Notes: generated from the letters alone by a model not told the origin. A DNA stretch of 49,378 nucleotides from JARRNJ01 sp037385045 (GCA_037385045.1 JARRNJ010000038.1:1-49378); one strand, 5' to 3'; shown: positions 8,429-17,500, numbered from the stretch's first letter. Numbers and translations are program-made.

Positions 8429-9688
8429 ATGGCCAGCCCGGCGCGCGATCGGTCCGCGACCGCCATGCGCGAACTGGCGGCAGTTCGGCGGGACTTTCCC
8501 TTGCTGCACAGTACCGCCGGCGGCCTGCCGTTCGTGTACCTCGACAACGCCGCCACCAGCCAAAAACCCGCGGTGGTGATCGAGGCGGTGGCCGATTGCT
8601 ACCGGCGCCACTACGGACCCGTGCACCGGGGTCTGTATCCGTTGGCCGAGGAGGCGTCGGCGCGCTACGAGCGGGCCCGTGCCCGTCTGGCGCGCTTTGT
8701 CGGCGCCCCGGCGCCCGAACAACTGATTTTCACCCGCTCAGCCACCGAAGCCATTAATCTCGTGGCGGCGGGTTGGGCGCAGCCGCGCCTGGCGCCCGGT
8801 GACGAGGTATGGGTGACGCGCATGGAGCACCATGCCAATTACCTGCCGTGGCAGCGGGTGTGCCGCGGCAGCGGTGCGCGGCTGCGCCTCATCGAGCTTG
8901 ATGCCGACGGGTGCCTGGACCTGGACCGCAGCGGTGACATGCTGGGGCCGCGCACGCGGCTGATTGCGCTGACCCAGGTCTCCAACGTCCTCGGCACCAT
9001 CAACCCGGTGCGCGAGATCTGTGCCCGGGCACGGGAGCGCGGTATCCGGGTGCTGGTCGATGCGGCGCAGGCGGTTTCCCATCTGGCGCTGGATGTCCAG
9101 GATCTGGACTGTGATTTTCTTACGTTCTCGGCCCACAAAATGCTTGGGCCGGACGGTATCGGCGCGCTGTACGCCCGTGCCGAGCATCTGGAGGCCATGG
9201 AGCCGCTGCTGGTGGGCGGCGGTATGGTGGACCGGGTCGAAGAGCACGGCAGCGTGTGGGCGCCTTATCCGGCGAAATTCGAGGCCGGGTCGCCGAACCT
9301 GGCCGGAGCGCTGGGTTTTGCCGCGGCGGCGGAATATCTCGCGGCCGTCGGCATGGAGCGGGTGCACCGGCATCTGCAACAATTGACCGAACTTGCGCTG
9401 AGCGCGCTGCGCGCCGTGCCGGGCGTTCAGATCTACGGCCCGACAGGATTGGAACAACGCGCGGGCATCATTTCGTTCAACTTGAGCGGAGTCCATGCCC
9501 ATGACGTGGCCCATGTGGCCGGCGAACGGGGGGTGGCCATCCGCGCGGGACATCACTGCTGCCAGCCCCTGATGGCGCACCTGGGCGTGGCGTCGACGGC
9601 CCGGGCCAGTTTTGCGCTTTACAACCGCATTGAGGATGTCGATGCACTGGTCGATGCGGTCGCGGCGGCGCGGAAGATGTTTGGGTAG
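8429..9688 (+). CDS. SufS/CsdA-type (group II) cysteine desulfurase
   Basis: The product is 419 aa and takes sulfur from L-cysteine as an enzyme-bound persulfide using PLP. The PLP lysine lies in SAHKMLGPDGIG (K237). The catalytic Cys lies in RAGHHCCQPLM (C377, followed by an extra C378 where SufS usually has Ala). The N-terminal DFPLL...YLDNAATSQKP is typical of class V aminotransferase-fold SufS. It starts 2 nt after coxI; an internal ATG at 8465 could also be the start. Its partner scaffold is 87 nt downstream. A dedicated sulfur donor for the Mo-S-Cu site or for CODH Fe-S clusters is inferred from location. No other suf genes are nearby. Confidence 0.92.
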   Translation: MASPARDRSATAMRELAAVRRDFPLLHSTAGGLPFVYLDNAATSQKPAVVIEAVADCYRRHYGPVHRGLYPLAEEASARYERARARLARFVGAPAPEQLIFTRSATEAINLVAAGWAQPRLAPGDEVWVTRMEHHANYLPWQRVCRGSGARLRLIELDADGCLDLDRSGDMLGPRTRLIALTQVSNVLGTINPVREICARARERGIRVLVDAAQAVSHLALDVQDLDCDFLTFSAHKMLGPDGIGALYARAEHLEAMEPLLVGGGMVDRVEEHGSVWAPYPAKFEAGSPNLAGALGFAAAAEYLAAVGMERVHRHLQQLTELALSALRAVPGVQIYGPTGLEQRAGIISFNLSGVHAHDVAHVAGERGVAIRAGHHCCQPLMAHLGVASTARASFALYNRIEDVDALVDAVAAARKMFG

Positions 9689-9702
9689 GCAGGGGAAAGG
9701 GA

Positions 9703-9754
9703 AAAGGGAAAAGAGCAAAGAGGAAACGGCTTTGTGCTTTGCTCTTTCCCCTTT
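9703..9754. repeat. Purine/pyrimidine inverted repeat between desulfurase and scaffold genes
   Basis: AAAGGGAAAAGAGCAAAG (9703-9720) faces CTTTGCTCTTTCCCCTTT (9737-9754), an almost perfect 18-nt inverted repeat with a 16-nt loop. A further CTCTTTGCTCTTC follows. The strand asymmetry is extreme: purines on the left arm, pyrimidines on the right. It could form a hairpin that partly terminates or stabilises mRNA between the two genes, or be a dispersed genomic repeat. No second copy was noticed in this window. Confidence 0.75.
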
Positions 9755-9775
9755 ACTCTTTGCTCTTCATAAACC

Positions 9776-10198
9776 ATGACGACCAGCAGCCTGTACAAAC
9801 AAGTTCTCCTGGACCACTATCGGCACCCTCACAATTGTGGCGAGCTGGGCGGCGCCGACGTGGTTCGCCGTGGCTCCAACCCGCGTTGCGGCGACGATGT
9901 GGAAGTGGGTGTGTATTACGATGGCGACACGGTGCGTGAAGTGCGCTTTCGCGGCCGGGGCTGTTCGGTCTGCATTGCCTCGGCGTCACTCATGACCGAC
10001 ACGGTGCGCGGCAAGCAACGGGATGAAGTCCAGCGGCTGGCCCGCGAAATGCACCAATGGTTCAGCTCCGGCGAGGGCGAGCAGGTGCCGGAGCCGCCGG
10101 AGTCGCTGCAGGCGCTGTCGGCCGTGCGTCAATATCCCGCGCGCCGGCGGTGTGTGCTGCTGGCGTGGGATGCGTTGGACGATGCACTCGAAACGTGA
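9776..10198 (+). CDS. sufU: SufU/IscU-family sulfur acceptor or Fe-S scaffold
   Basis: The product is 140 aa. Ligand residues of the SufU type are present: NPRCGDD (C38, D40), GRGCSVCIAS (C63, C66) and RRRCVLLAW (C126). Spacing between the second and third ligands is long, as in SufU, not IscU. There is no LPPVK motif for HscA. SufU proteins accept persulfide sulfur from SufS. C66 is an additional Cys next to the usual ligand C63. It is paired with the desulfurase gene upstream and its end overlaps the next gene by 17 nt if that gene starts at 10182. The substrate could be CODH cofactor sulfur or an Fe-S cluster; sequence cannot decide. Confidence 0.88.
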   Translation: MTTSSLYKQVLLDHYRHPHNCGELGGADVVRRGSNPRCGDDVEVGVYYDGDTVREVRFRGRGCSVCIASASLMTDTVRGKQRDEVQRLAREMHQWFSSGEGEQVPEPPESLQALSAVRQYPARRRCVLLAWDALDDALET

Positions 10199-10844
10199 AG
10201 CGCAGCCGTCGATGGGTGCGATCGCCGTGGCGGCCGCGGCGCTGGTGTGGCTGCAGGTGGCCATGCTCGGCTACCTGCTGTACCTGGGCCTCCTGGGCGC
10301 CGTTCTGATGGCGCTGGTCGTCGGCAGCCCGGCAGCGCTGGCCAGCCATCGGTTGATGCTTCGCGCACGCAGCCGCTGTCTGCGTATGTCGGTGATGATG
10401 CTCGCTGCCGGAGGGTTCGGCATGCTGGCCGGTTGCATCGCGGACCTCGGCCAGGTGGGGCTGTACGGCATGCTGGCGCTGTGCCGCGGGGCGGCCCCGT
10501 CGTGGTTCGATGCGCGGCAATGGTGGGCGGTCATGACGCTCACGCCATGGACCTATCTCGGCATGCTCGGCGGCGGTACGGCAGGCATGGCCTGGCTGGA
10601 TGCGGCGCACGGCCGACGCCTGCCCATCCTGGGTCGGGTTGCCTTGTACGGGTTCTGCGACCTGAGCATGGTCATGGGGATGCTCCTGGTCGAGCACTGG
10701 GTGGCCCTGTTGAGCACCGACGTCGCTCCCACCATGGGCGGCGTGCTGATGGTCGCGTCGATGCTGGCGGGCATGGGCGCGGGCATGGCCGCCAGCTACC
10801 GACTCGGCACCGGGTTGGTGTGGCGGCGCGGCGCCGTGAATTGA
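10182..10844 (+). CDS. Methionine-rich integral membrane protein of the cox cluster, unknown family
   Basis: The product is about 220 aa with five or six hydrophobic segments (roughly 12-40, 62-88, 112-132, 145-165, 170-190 and 193-212). I count 21 Met residues, about 9-10% of the sequence, many in or beside membrane segments (for example SMVMGMLLV and ASMLAGMGAGMAAS). Four Cys occur. I do not recognise the family. Starts at 10182 (overlapping sufU) and 10212 are both possible, and neither has a strong Shine-Dalgarno sequence. It lies between sufU and moeA in the same operon. Met-rich membrane proteins often bind Cu(I), and CODH needs Cu, so a copper role is an attractive but unproven inference. 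Confidence 0.8.
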   Translation: MHSKREAQPSMGAIAVAAAALVWLQVAMLGYLLYLGLLGAVLMALVVGSPAALASHRLMLRARSRCLRMSVMMLAAGGFGMLAGCIADLGQVGLYGMLALCRGAAPSWFDARQWWAVMTLTPWTYLGMLGGGTAGMAWLDAAHGRRLPILGRVALYGFCDLSMVMGMLLVEHWVALLSTDVAPTMGGVLMVASMLAGMGAGMAASYRLGTGLVWRRGAVN

Positions 10845-10861
10845 AGTCGGTCAAATGTCGG

Positions 10862-12106
10862 ATGTTGCGCGTGGCCAATCATTATCGACAATCCCTCGAA
10901 ACCATTCTGTACCATGCCCGGCAACTGGAACCGGAAATCGTACCGTTTCACGACAGCCCGGGGCGCACCCTGGCCGAAGCGCTGATCGCTGAATATGACG
11001 ATCCACCGGCGCCCAAGTCGGCCATGGACGGGTTCGCCGTCCGCGGTACCGACACCCGCTCGGCGGGCCCCGGATCGCCGCTGACGCTGCCTGTGCGCGG
11101 CACGTTGGGCGCAGGGCGCACCGCCCAGGCGACCTGGGAACCCGGGGCTGCCGTTCGCATCATGACGGGCGCGCTGCTCCCGCAAGGTGCGGATGCGGTG
11201 GTGAAACTGGAGGACGTGCATCGATCCGATCACGGTTCGGTAACTCTGGCCAGCGCCGTGGAGGCGGGTGCCAACGTCTTCGCCTGCGGTGCGCGGCTGC
11301 GTTCCGGAGACGTGGTCTTGGATGCGGGTGCACGGGTTACACCCCAGGTACACGGCTTGCTGGCCGGCCTCGGGCGCAGCGAGGTGCAGGTGGTCCGGCG
11401 GCCGCGGGTGGCGGTCTTGGCGGTCGGCGACGAGTTGGTGGAAGTGGACCGGGCGCCGGCACCGGGACAGATTCACGTCAGCAACCTGTATACGGTGAGC
11501 GGTCTGGTGGAACGCTATGGCGGTGTGGCGGTGCCGTTGGGTGTGGTCGGTGACGATCCGGATGCGATTGTGGAACGTCTGCGCGGCGGCCTGGACGGCG
11601 GCAGCGGGGCGCGCGGCTGCGACGTAGTGATCACTTTGGGCGGTTCCCGGCGCGGTGACTTCGACTTCGCCTATGACGCTTTTGCCGGTGTCGGCGCGCA
11701 GATCCATTTTCGCGATACGCGCCTCAATCCGGGTTGCTCGACGGTTTTCGCCAGCGCCGGGCAGGCGCTGCTGTTCGGTCTGCCGGGTACGCCGGTGCCC
11801 TCGTGGGCGGCCTTTCACGTATTGGTGCGCCCGGCACTGGAGCGGCTGTGCGGAGCCGGTGCATCACATCCCATGCTGCGCGCCCGCTCGGCCGAGCCCC
11901 TGTCGGTGCGCCACGACTGGACTCACTTTCTGCCCGCGTGGCTGGCGTTCGACGACGAAGGGACGGCGCAGGTCACCGCACTGGGCGAACGGGCCCGGGG
12001 CCGCGTACCCGGGCGGATGCTCGCCAATGCACTGATCTGCCTGCCTGAGGGAACCTCGGCCGTAGGAGCGGGAGAACCGGTCGCCGTGCAATGGCTGGTG
12101 CGTTAG
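10862..12106 (+). CDS. moeA: MoeA-like molybdopterin molybdenumtransferase, divergent
   Basis: The product is 414 aa, near the family length. The N-terminal half is well conserved (KSAMDGFAVR, IMTGALLPQGADAVVKLED). The domain III active-site region departs from canonical MoeA: GGVSVG is GGSRRG, PGKP is PGCST and LPGNPVS is LPGTPVPS. MoeA inserts molybdate into adenylylated molybdopterin. These changes are in the cofactor/adenylate-binding loops, so activity may be altered or specialised. The start ATG at 10862 lies 17 nt after the membrane-protein stop with no strong Shine-Dalgarno sequence. It is the last gene of the + strand cox cluster; the next gene is convergent. Confidence 0.88.
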   Translation: MLRVANHYRQSLETILYHARQLEPEIVPFHDSPGRTLAEALIAEYDDPPAPKSAMDGFAVRGTDTRSAGPGSPLTLPVRGTLGAGRTAQATWEPGAAVRIMTGALLPQGADAVVKLEDVHRSDHGSVTLASAVEAGANVFACGARLRSGDVVLDAGARVTPQVHGLLAGLGRSEVQVVRRPRVAVLAVGDELVEVDRAPAPGQIHVSNLYTVSGLVERYGGVAVPLGVVGDDPDAIVERLRGGLDGGSGARGCDVVITLGGSRRGDFDFAYDAFAGVGAQIHFRDTRLNPGCSTVFASAGQALLFGLPGTPVPSWAAFHVLVRPALERLCGAGASHPMLRARSAEPLSVRHDWTHFLPAWLAFDDEGTAQVTALGERARGRVPGRMLANALICLPEGTSAVGAGEPVAVQWLVR

Positions 12107-12116
12107 CCGGGCGGCA

Positions 12117-12165
12117 GACCGCGGGCCCCCATTAGGCAATCGCAGACGTATCGGCGGCCGCGGTC
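12117..12165. terminator. Possible hairpin between convergent moeA and ompA-like genes
   Basis: GACCGCGG (12117-12124) pairs with CCGCGGTC (12158-12165) across a 33-nt loop in the 76-nt gap between convergent genes. There is no T tract on either side, so a terminator role is weakly supported. Confidence 0.3.
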
Positions 12166-12182
12166 CCTCCAGCCTGCGGGCG

Positions 12183-12824
12183 TTACTGCACCCGACGCTG
12201 GGCTTCGATGGTGATCTCCACGCGGCGGTTCTTGGCCCGGCCTTCCCGGGTGGCGTTGCTGGCGACCGGATCGCTTTCGCCCCGGCCGGAGGCATCGATG
12301 CGATCTGCCGGGATGCCCTTGGACACCAAATAATCGCGGACGGTGTTCGCACGACGCTCGGACAGCTTCTGGTTGTACGGCTGCGTACCCTGGCTGTCGG
12401 TGTAGCCGACCACATGAATGGTGCCTATCCGGGCCATGCCGCGCAGTTGGTCGGCCAGCGCGTCCAGGGCGCGGCGGCCCTCCGGTTGCAGGTTCGATTT
12501 GTCGTGACCGAACAGGGCCCCGCCGGTCAGGGTTACGGTCTTGAACATCGGTTGCGGTTTCGGCGGCGCAGGGGGTGGCGGCGCCGGTTTGGCCGGTTCC
12601 GGCTTCTGGACAAAGTATTGCGGATCGCACTCTTTCAGCGCGAGTGCGCGTGTCCACGCCCGCGTCTTCACGCAACGTCCCCAGCGGTCGGTGACCAGGT
12701 GGCCGGTCCGGTCCCCCAGGTAGCCGGCATTGGCCTGGCCGCCTTCGTGGGCAGCCGCCGGCAGGATGAACACGGTTGTCAATACCAGCGCCGATGCAAC
12801 GCCGGCCGTCTTGATGGTCTTCAT
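12183..12824 (-). CDS. OmpA-family peptidoglycan-associated outer-membrane protein
   Basis: The product is 213 aa with a Sec signal peptide (about 1-25, ending LPAAAHE). A short N-terminal region with two Cys (CVK, CDPQ) follows, then a Pro-rich linker at about 75-92 and an OmpA C-terminal domain at about 95-208. The peptidoglycan-binding signature is clear: VVGYTDSQGTQPYNQKLSER and ASGRGESDPVASNATREGR. No beta-barrel precedes it, so it is probably periplasmic or anchored by partners. It is transcribed convergently with the cox cluster and has its own upstream region. The N-terminal CVKTRAW...ALKECDP layout recurs in sulfur-oxidiser OmpA-like proteins, from memory only. Confidence 0.9.
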   Translation of the reverse strand: MKTIKTAGVASALVLTTVFILPAAAHEGGQANAGYLGDRTGHLVTDRWGRCVKTRAWTRALALKECDPQYFVQKPEPAKPAPPPPAPPKPQPMFKTVTLTGGALFGHDKSNLQPEGRRALDALADQLRGMARIGTIHVVGYTDSQGTQPYNQKLSERRANTVRDYLVSKGIPADRIDASGRGESDPVASNATREGRAKNRRVEITIEAQRRVQ

Positions 12825-12936
12825 TGGACTCGCCCCCTTTACGTCGGCGTAGGAACGGGCAAGTTACGTGCCCGGTTGACCGAAGTCTAGCAACGACGCC
12901 GGGTTTGACCATGCTCCGTCGTGAACAAATGTGACG

Positions 12937-13431
12937 CTAAGGCCGATAGACTTCGTGGGCGACGCGCGTGAGGACGTCGGTGAAAAAGGCGGCGTCGTCG
13001 GGGCTCAGTCCCCGATGGTGCTCGAGAAAACGATGCACCGGCCGGTCGGACGTGCGGCCGTAGAGCACGCCATCGCGCAGTACCAGGGACTTGCGTATGA
13101 ACCCGGATGCGCTGCCGTGGCACTGGCCGCATTGCTGCTTGAAACGCGCCGAGCTGCCGGCCTGGGCAAGCAACATCGCGTAAACGGCGTCGATTTCGTC
13201 GGCAGCCAGGTAGTGATTATGCAGGAACCGGCGCATGTCGCGGTCGGGATGGTGTCCCACCAGGCGGCCGTCCACCACTCGGAGATGCTGGCGGGCGAAG
13301 GCTCCGGCGTGGCCGTGGCAGCCACTGCAACGGTCGTCCCACATGCGGTGCAGGTCGATACCGGCGGCGGCTGCGGACGTCGTGACCAGGACGAAGCCAA
13401 GTACAAGCAGTGATCCCAGCCGGGTTTTCAT
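12937..13431 (-). CDS. Periplasmic two-haem c-type cytochrome-like protein
   Basis: The product is 164 aa with a signal peptide (about 1-23, ending TTSAAAAG). It has two CxxCH haem sites, CSGCH (C35-H39) and CGQCH (C101-H105), about 66 residues apart, each in a small alpha-helical cytochrome module. The start was set at MKTRLGSLL, which gives a proper signal peptide; a longer frame adds an unlikely Arg/Pro-rich leader. It could carry electrons in the periplasm, but the partner is unknown. It lies 112 nt upstream of the OmpA-like gene on the same strand, perhaps as an independent unit. Confidence 0.85.
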   Translation of the reverse strand: MKTRLGSLLVLGFVLVTTSAAAAGIDLHRMWDDRCSGCHGHAGAFARQHLRVVDGRLVGHHPDRDMRRFLHNHYLAADEIDAVYAMLLAQAGSSARFKQQCGQCHGSASGFIRKSLVLRDGVLYGRTSDRPVHRFLEHHRGLSPDDAAFFTDVLTRVAHEVYRP

Positions 13432-13763
13432 GGTTTCGTCGACGATAATGGACGGACGGTTGGGCCGCCGCACGGGGTGTGGCGGGCGAGCTGGTCCATC
13501 GTGCATTGCCCGGCTCGACCCGGGGCAGATATGACCGCAACCGCGCCTTCGGGCGGGCCGCGGGCATCAGCCATATGCTACCAGCGTCTTTTTTTACTCC
13601 CGCGGCGGCGCCGGCGCGTTGACCGGGATCAAGCGCGGGCCTCACGAGAATTTGCTGTTGAGTCAGCGCCGCGCCAGTCGGTAGCGGGACTTGGTGGGCA
13701 TCCCGAACGCCGCCGGTGCGTCGCGCCGGGCGGGCGGGACTGGCTGCCGCGGCCGGTGACGCA
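13432..13763. other. Intergenic region upstream of the dihaem gene
   Basis: This 332-nt GC-rich gap lies between two minus-strand genes. It contains a run of seven T (near 13590) beside a GC-rich stretch, which could belong to a terminator or promoter. I see no gene with believable start, length and composition, and no clear operator. Confidence 0.5.
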
Positions 13764-14288
13764 CTACCGCGCGCTGTTGCTGGCGAAGGATTGTCCGCGA
13801 CAGGCGGGTTCCACCGTGTACCGACGGTTCGGATCCACCGCGTAGCCTTGCTTCAGGTAAGTCCGGCCCACCAGCATCCGGTACTTGAAGTTCTCCCGGT
13901 TGGCCAGGTTCACGTTGACCCGCTTCAAAGAGCCCCCTACGCACAAGTCCATGGCCACCACCGGGCGGCGCAGCGGTTCGCTGTTGCGGCGGCGCTTGAT
14001 GAGGGCGTACCGGAGCAGCGGTTTCTGCAGGTGGACGCTCTGGCCCTGTTTGTTGCGCAGGGTGAAGCTCACCATTCGAATGCCGTTTCGGTCTGCGATC
14101 CGGACATCTTCGGCGTGCACTGAAGAATGGTCGGCGCCGGTATCGATCTTGGCATTCATGATCAATCCGCCGGGCTGGATCCCAACGTGTTCGACCCAGC
14201 CGATCATCTGCGGAGATTCCGCCTGGGCATGGGCGGCAAGCATTGCTGCGGTCAGAGCCATCACGGCCCGAAAGACTGCTTTCACCAT
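13764..14288 (-). CDS. Secreted retropepsin-like 'ATP-dependent zinc protease' family (RimK-associated) protein
   Basis: The product is 174 aa with a signal peptide (about 1-23, ending AHAQA). A DTG motif lies in AKIDTGADHSSVHA, followed by FTLRNKQG, RRPVVAMDLCVGG and FKYRMLVGRTYL. This is the pattern of the PF05618-type proteins annotated as putative ATP-dependent zinc proteases, which look like single-domain retropepsins. The signal peptide implies periplasmic action. Activity and substrates are not established for most members, so the name should be used with care. No partner (RimK or 7TM/amidoligase) is adjacent. Confidence 0.85.
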   Translation of the reverse strand: MVKAVFRAVMALTAAMLAAHAQAESPQMIGWVEHVGIQPGGLIMNAKIDTGADHSSVHAEDVRIADRNGIRMVSFTLRNKQGQSVHLQKPLLRYALIKRRRNSEPLRRPVVAMDLCVGGSLKRVNVNLANRENFKYRMLVGRTYLKQGYAVDPNRRYTVEPACRGQSFASNSAR

Positions 14289-14581
14289 GTCGTCACCGGT
14301 TCAGGTCTAACTGACACTATTAGAGTGGATAATAGCGGTTCGGTTCCATGAAGCCGATGAATTTTTCTTCTTGTGAAGATTATGAATTGAAATGGTATGT
14401 TGTTAAAACAATATGTTATGAAATTACCTTAAACTCTTACAAGAGCTATCGGCGGGTCGCAGTGGCAGGAATCCAGGGTCCCCGAGCGGCGGCGGGAAGG
14501 AGGCGGAATCGATCGGCGCGTTGTTCGGTTCGGACGGCGTCGCACCCGGCGACGCGTATCCGGTAATCCTCGGCCGGCAGT
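14289..14581. other. AT-rich intergenic patch
   Basis: Bases about 14340-14450 are markedly AT-rich against GC-rich surroundings and include a small palindrome TTGTTAAAACAA. It lies upstream of the minus-strand protease gene, so it may hold its promoter and the dnaE2 terminator region. A 72-codon + strand frame here has no supporting ribosome site or recognisable protein and was not called. Confidence 0.5.
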
Positions 14582-17500
14582 TCAACAGAAATCCCGCGAT
14601 GGCACCATCAACCGGCCCAGCAGCCGGCTGTGGTCTTCCAATTGCTGGGCCACCACGTGCACCACCTCACCTTCGCGCTGCACCTGGCCGGTCACACCCA
14701 GCAGGCGCGCGTTCAACAGTTCCCGACGTTGCTGCTCGGCGACGTGCTGCCAGACGATGATGTTCACCACCCCGGTTTCGTCCTCCAGGGTGAGGAAGGT
14801 CACGCCGGCGGCGCTGGCGGGGCGCTGGCGGGTGATGACCAGTCCCGCCACCCGGACCCGGCGGCCGTTGCCCAGTTGCGCCGTCTCCCGGGTGGAACAA
14901 AGACGCAGGTGCCGCAGCCGATCCCGCAGCAGGGCCAGGGGATGACGGCCGAGGCTCAGGCCGAGGCTGGCATAGTCGGCCACCAGGTCTTCGCCTTCGC
15001 CGGGCCGTGGCAGTGCCGGCGATGCTTCGCGGATGCCCGGTTCGGGGAACAGCGGCAGGCTCGGTTCCGCGCCCAGCACATCCCAGCGCGCCCGGTGACG
15101 GTGACCGCACAGGCCGGCCAGCGCGCCGGCGGCGGCCAGGGCTTCCAGGTCTTTGCGCGACAACCGCGTCCGGCGGATCAGGTCGTCGACACCGGCAAAT
15201 GGTCTGTCCGCGCGTGCCTGAACCAGCCGCTGTCCACCCCCGCGGCTCAGACCCTTGACCATGCGCAGCCCCAGGCGCAGCGCCAGCCCGCATTTCTCAC
15301 CACCATTTGTCGCGAGGGCTGCGGCGTCTGCAGTAGAAGGGTGGTGAGGGATGTGGACCAGATCGTCGGCGGTCGGTTTTTGTACATCTCCAGGTTTTGC
15401 ATCGATACCCTGTAATAGGTTTTCATCGTCCTGATGCTCCAGGGTGCAGTCCCAATCGCTCGTCAGCGCGTCCACGGGCCGTACTTCCACGCCGTGGCGC
15501 CGGGCGTCCTGCACCAGCTGTGACGGTGCATAGAATCCCATGGGCTGGCTGTTCAGCAGCGCGCAGGTGAACGCGGCCGGTTCGAAGCATTTGAGCCAGG
15601 ACGAGACATAGACCAGCAGCGCGAAGCTGGCGGCATGGGATTCGGGAAAACCATATTCGCCGAAGCCCTGGATCTGGTCGTAGATTTGCCGGGCGAACGC
15701 TTCGCTGTAGCCCCGTTGGCCCATGCCTTCGACCAGCCGCTGCCGGAAATATTCCAGCTTTTCACGCTTGCGCCAGGAGCCGATGGCGCGGCGCAGCTGA
15801 TCGGCTTCGCCGGCACTGAAACCGGCGGCCACCATGGCCAGTTTGATCACCTGCTCCTGGAAAATGGGTACGCCCAGGGTGCGTTCCAGCACTTCGCGCA
15901 CCGCGTCGCTGGGGTAGGTGACCGGCTCGCTGCCCTGACGGCGTTTGAGATAGGGATGCACCATGTTGCCCTGGATCGGCCCGGGGCGCACGATGGCCAC
16001 CTCCACCACCAGGTCATAGAAGGTACGCGGCCTGAGCCGCGGCAGCATGCTCATTTGCGCCCGCGATTCGATCTGGAACACGCCGGTGGTATCGGCCCGG
16101 CAGATCATGTCGTAGACGCGCGGATCTTCGGCCGGCACGTCGGCCAGGGTCAGGTGCCGGCCCCGGTGGTGCCCGATCAGATTGAAGGCGCGGCGGATGG
16201 CGCTGAGCATGCCCAGTGCCAAGCAGTCCACCTTGAGCAGGCCCATGGCGTCCAGATCGTCCTTGTCCCATTGAATGACGGTGCGCTCGGCCATGGCCGC
16301 GTTTTCGATCGGCACCAACCGCGAAACCCGGCCGCGGGCGATGACGAAGCCGCCGACGTGCTGGGACAGGTGGCGGGGAAAGCCGCGCAATTCGTCGACC
16401 AGGTGCAGCAGACGGGCAATCAACGGGTGGTCGGGATCAAAGCCGGCGTCACGCACCCGCTCCGGCGCCAGCCCCCCGTCCCACCAGGCAAACGCGCGGC
16501 TGAGACGATCCACCTGCTCCAGGGACAACCCCAGCGCCTTGCCGGCATCACGCAGGGCGCTCTTGCGGCGGTAAGTGATGACCGTCGCGGCCAACGCCGC
16601 CCGTTCGCGGCCGTATTTCCCGTAGATATACTGGATGACCTCTTCGCGGCGCTCGTGCTCGAAGTCGACGTCGATGTCCGGCGGCTCATTGCGCTCCCTG
16701 GAGACGAACCGTTCGAACAGCATCTGCATGCGGCTGGGATCCACCGAGGTGATGCCCAGGCAATAGCACACCGCGGAGTTCGCCGCCGATCCGCGCCCCT
16801 GGCACAGGATGCCGCGGCTGCGGGCAAACCGGACGATGTCGTAAACGGTGAGGAAATAGTGCTCGTAACGCAGCTCGGCGATGACGTTCAATTCGTGCTC
16901 GATCAACTGCTGCACCGTCGCCGGTGCGCCGCCGGGCCAGCGCTGCGCCGCGCCCTGTTCGGTAAGGCGCCGCAGATAACCGGCCGGCGTCTCGCCCGCG
17001 GGGACCATGTCGTCGGGGTATTCGTAACGCAGCTCGTCGAGGCTGAAACGGCACAGTCCGGCAATGCGCAGCGTCTCGTTCAGCCACTCCCGGGCGTAGA
17101 CCGCCTCGAGCCGTGTGCGGCTGCGCAAATGCCGCTCGCCGTTGGGCAACAGGGCCCGGCCGGCAGCCTTGACCGTGGTGCCGAGACGAATGGCAGTGAG
17201 CAGGTCCTGCAGCGCGCGACGGCCGCGCCGGTGCATGTGCACGTCTCCGGCGGCCGCCAGGGGCAGGCCGCTGTCGCGGCCTAGCCGTTCCAACAACGCA
17301 GCCCGGGCGGCGTCATCGGGACCGAGATGCAGTTCCACGGCAATCCACGCCCGGCCGGCAAACGTGGCCGCCGCCCAGCGCGCATCCTCCAGGATCCGCT
17401 CGTAGCCCGGATGCAGCGCAGCGCAATCCGGGGATGGGGCCGGTGCTGCGCCCGGGTTCCCTGATTCCGGCCCTTGGCCTGTATCCGGGCTACATCCGGT

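Noticed and set aside
14348..14566. 72-codon + strand frame in the AT-rich patch
   Set aside because: No ribosome site, composition changes abruptly halfway and no family is recognised.
15635..17284. 549-codon + strand frame opposite dnaE2
   Set aside because: Antisense shadow of a conserved polymerase; no ribosome site or recognisable domain.
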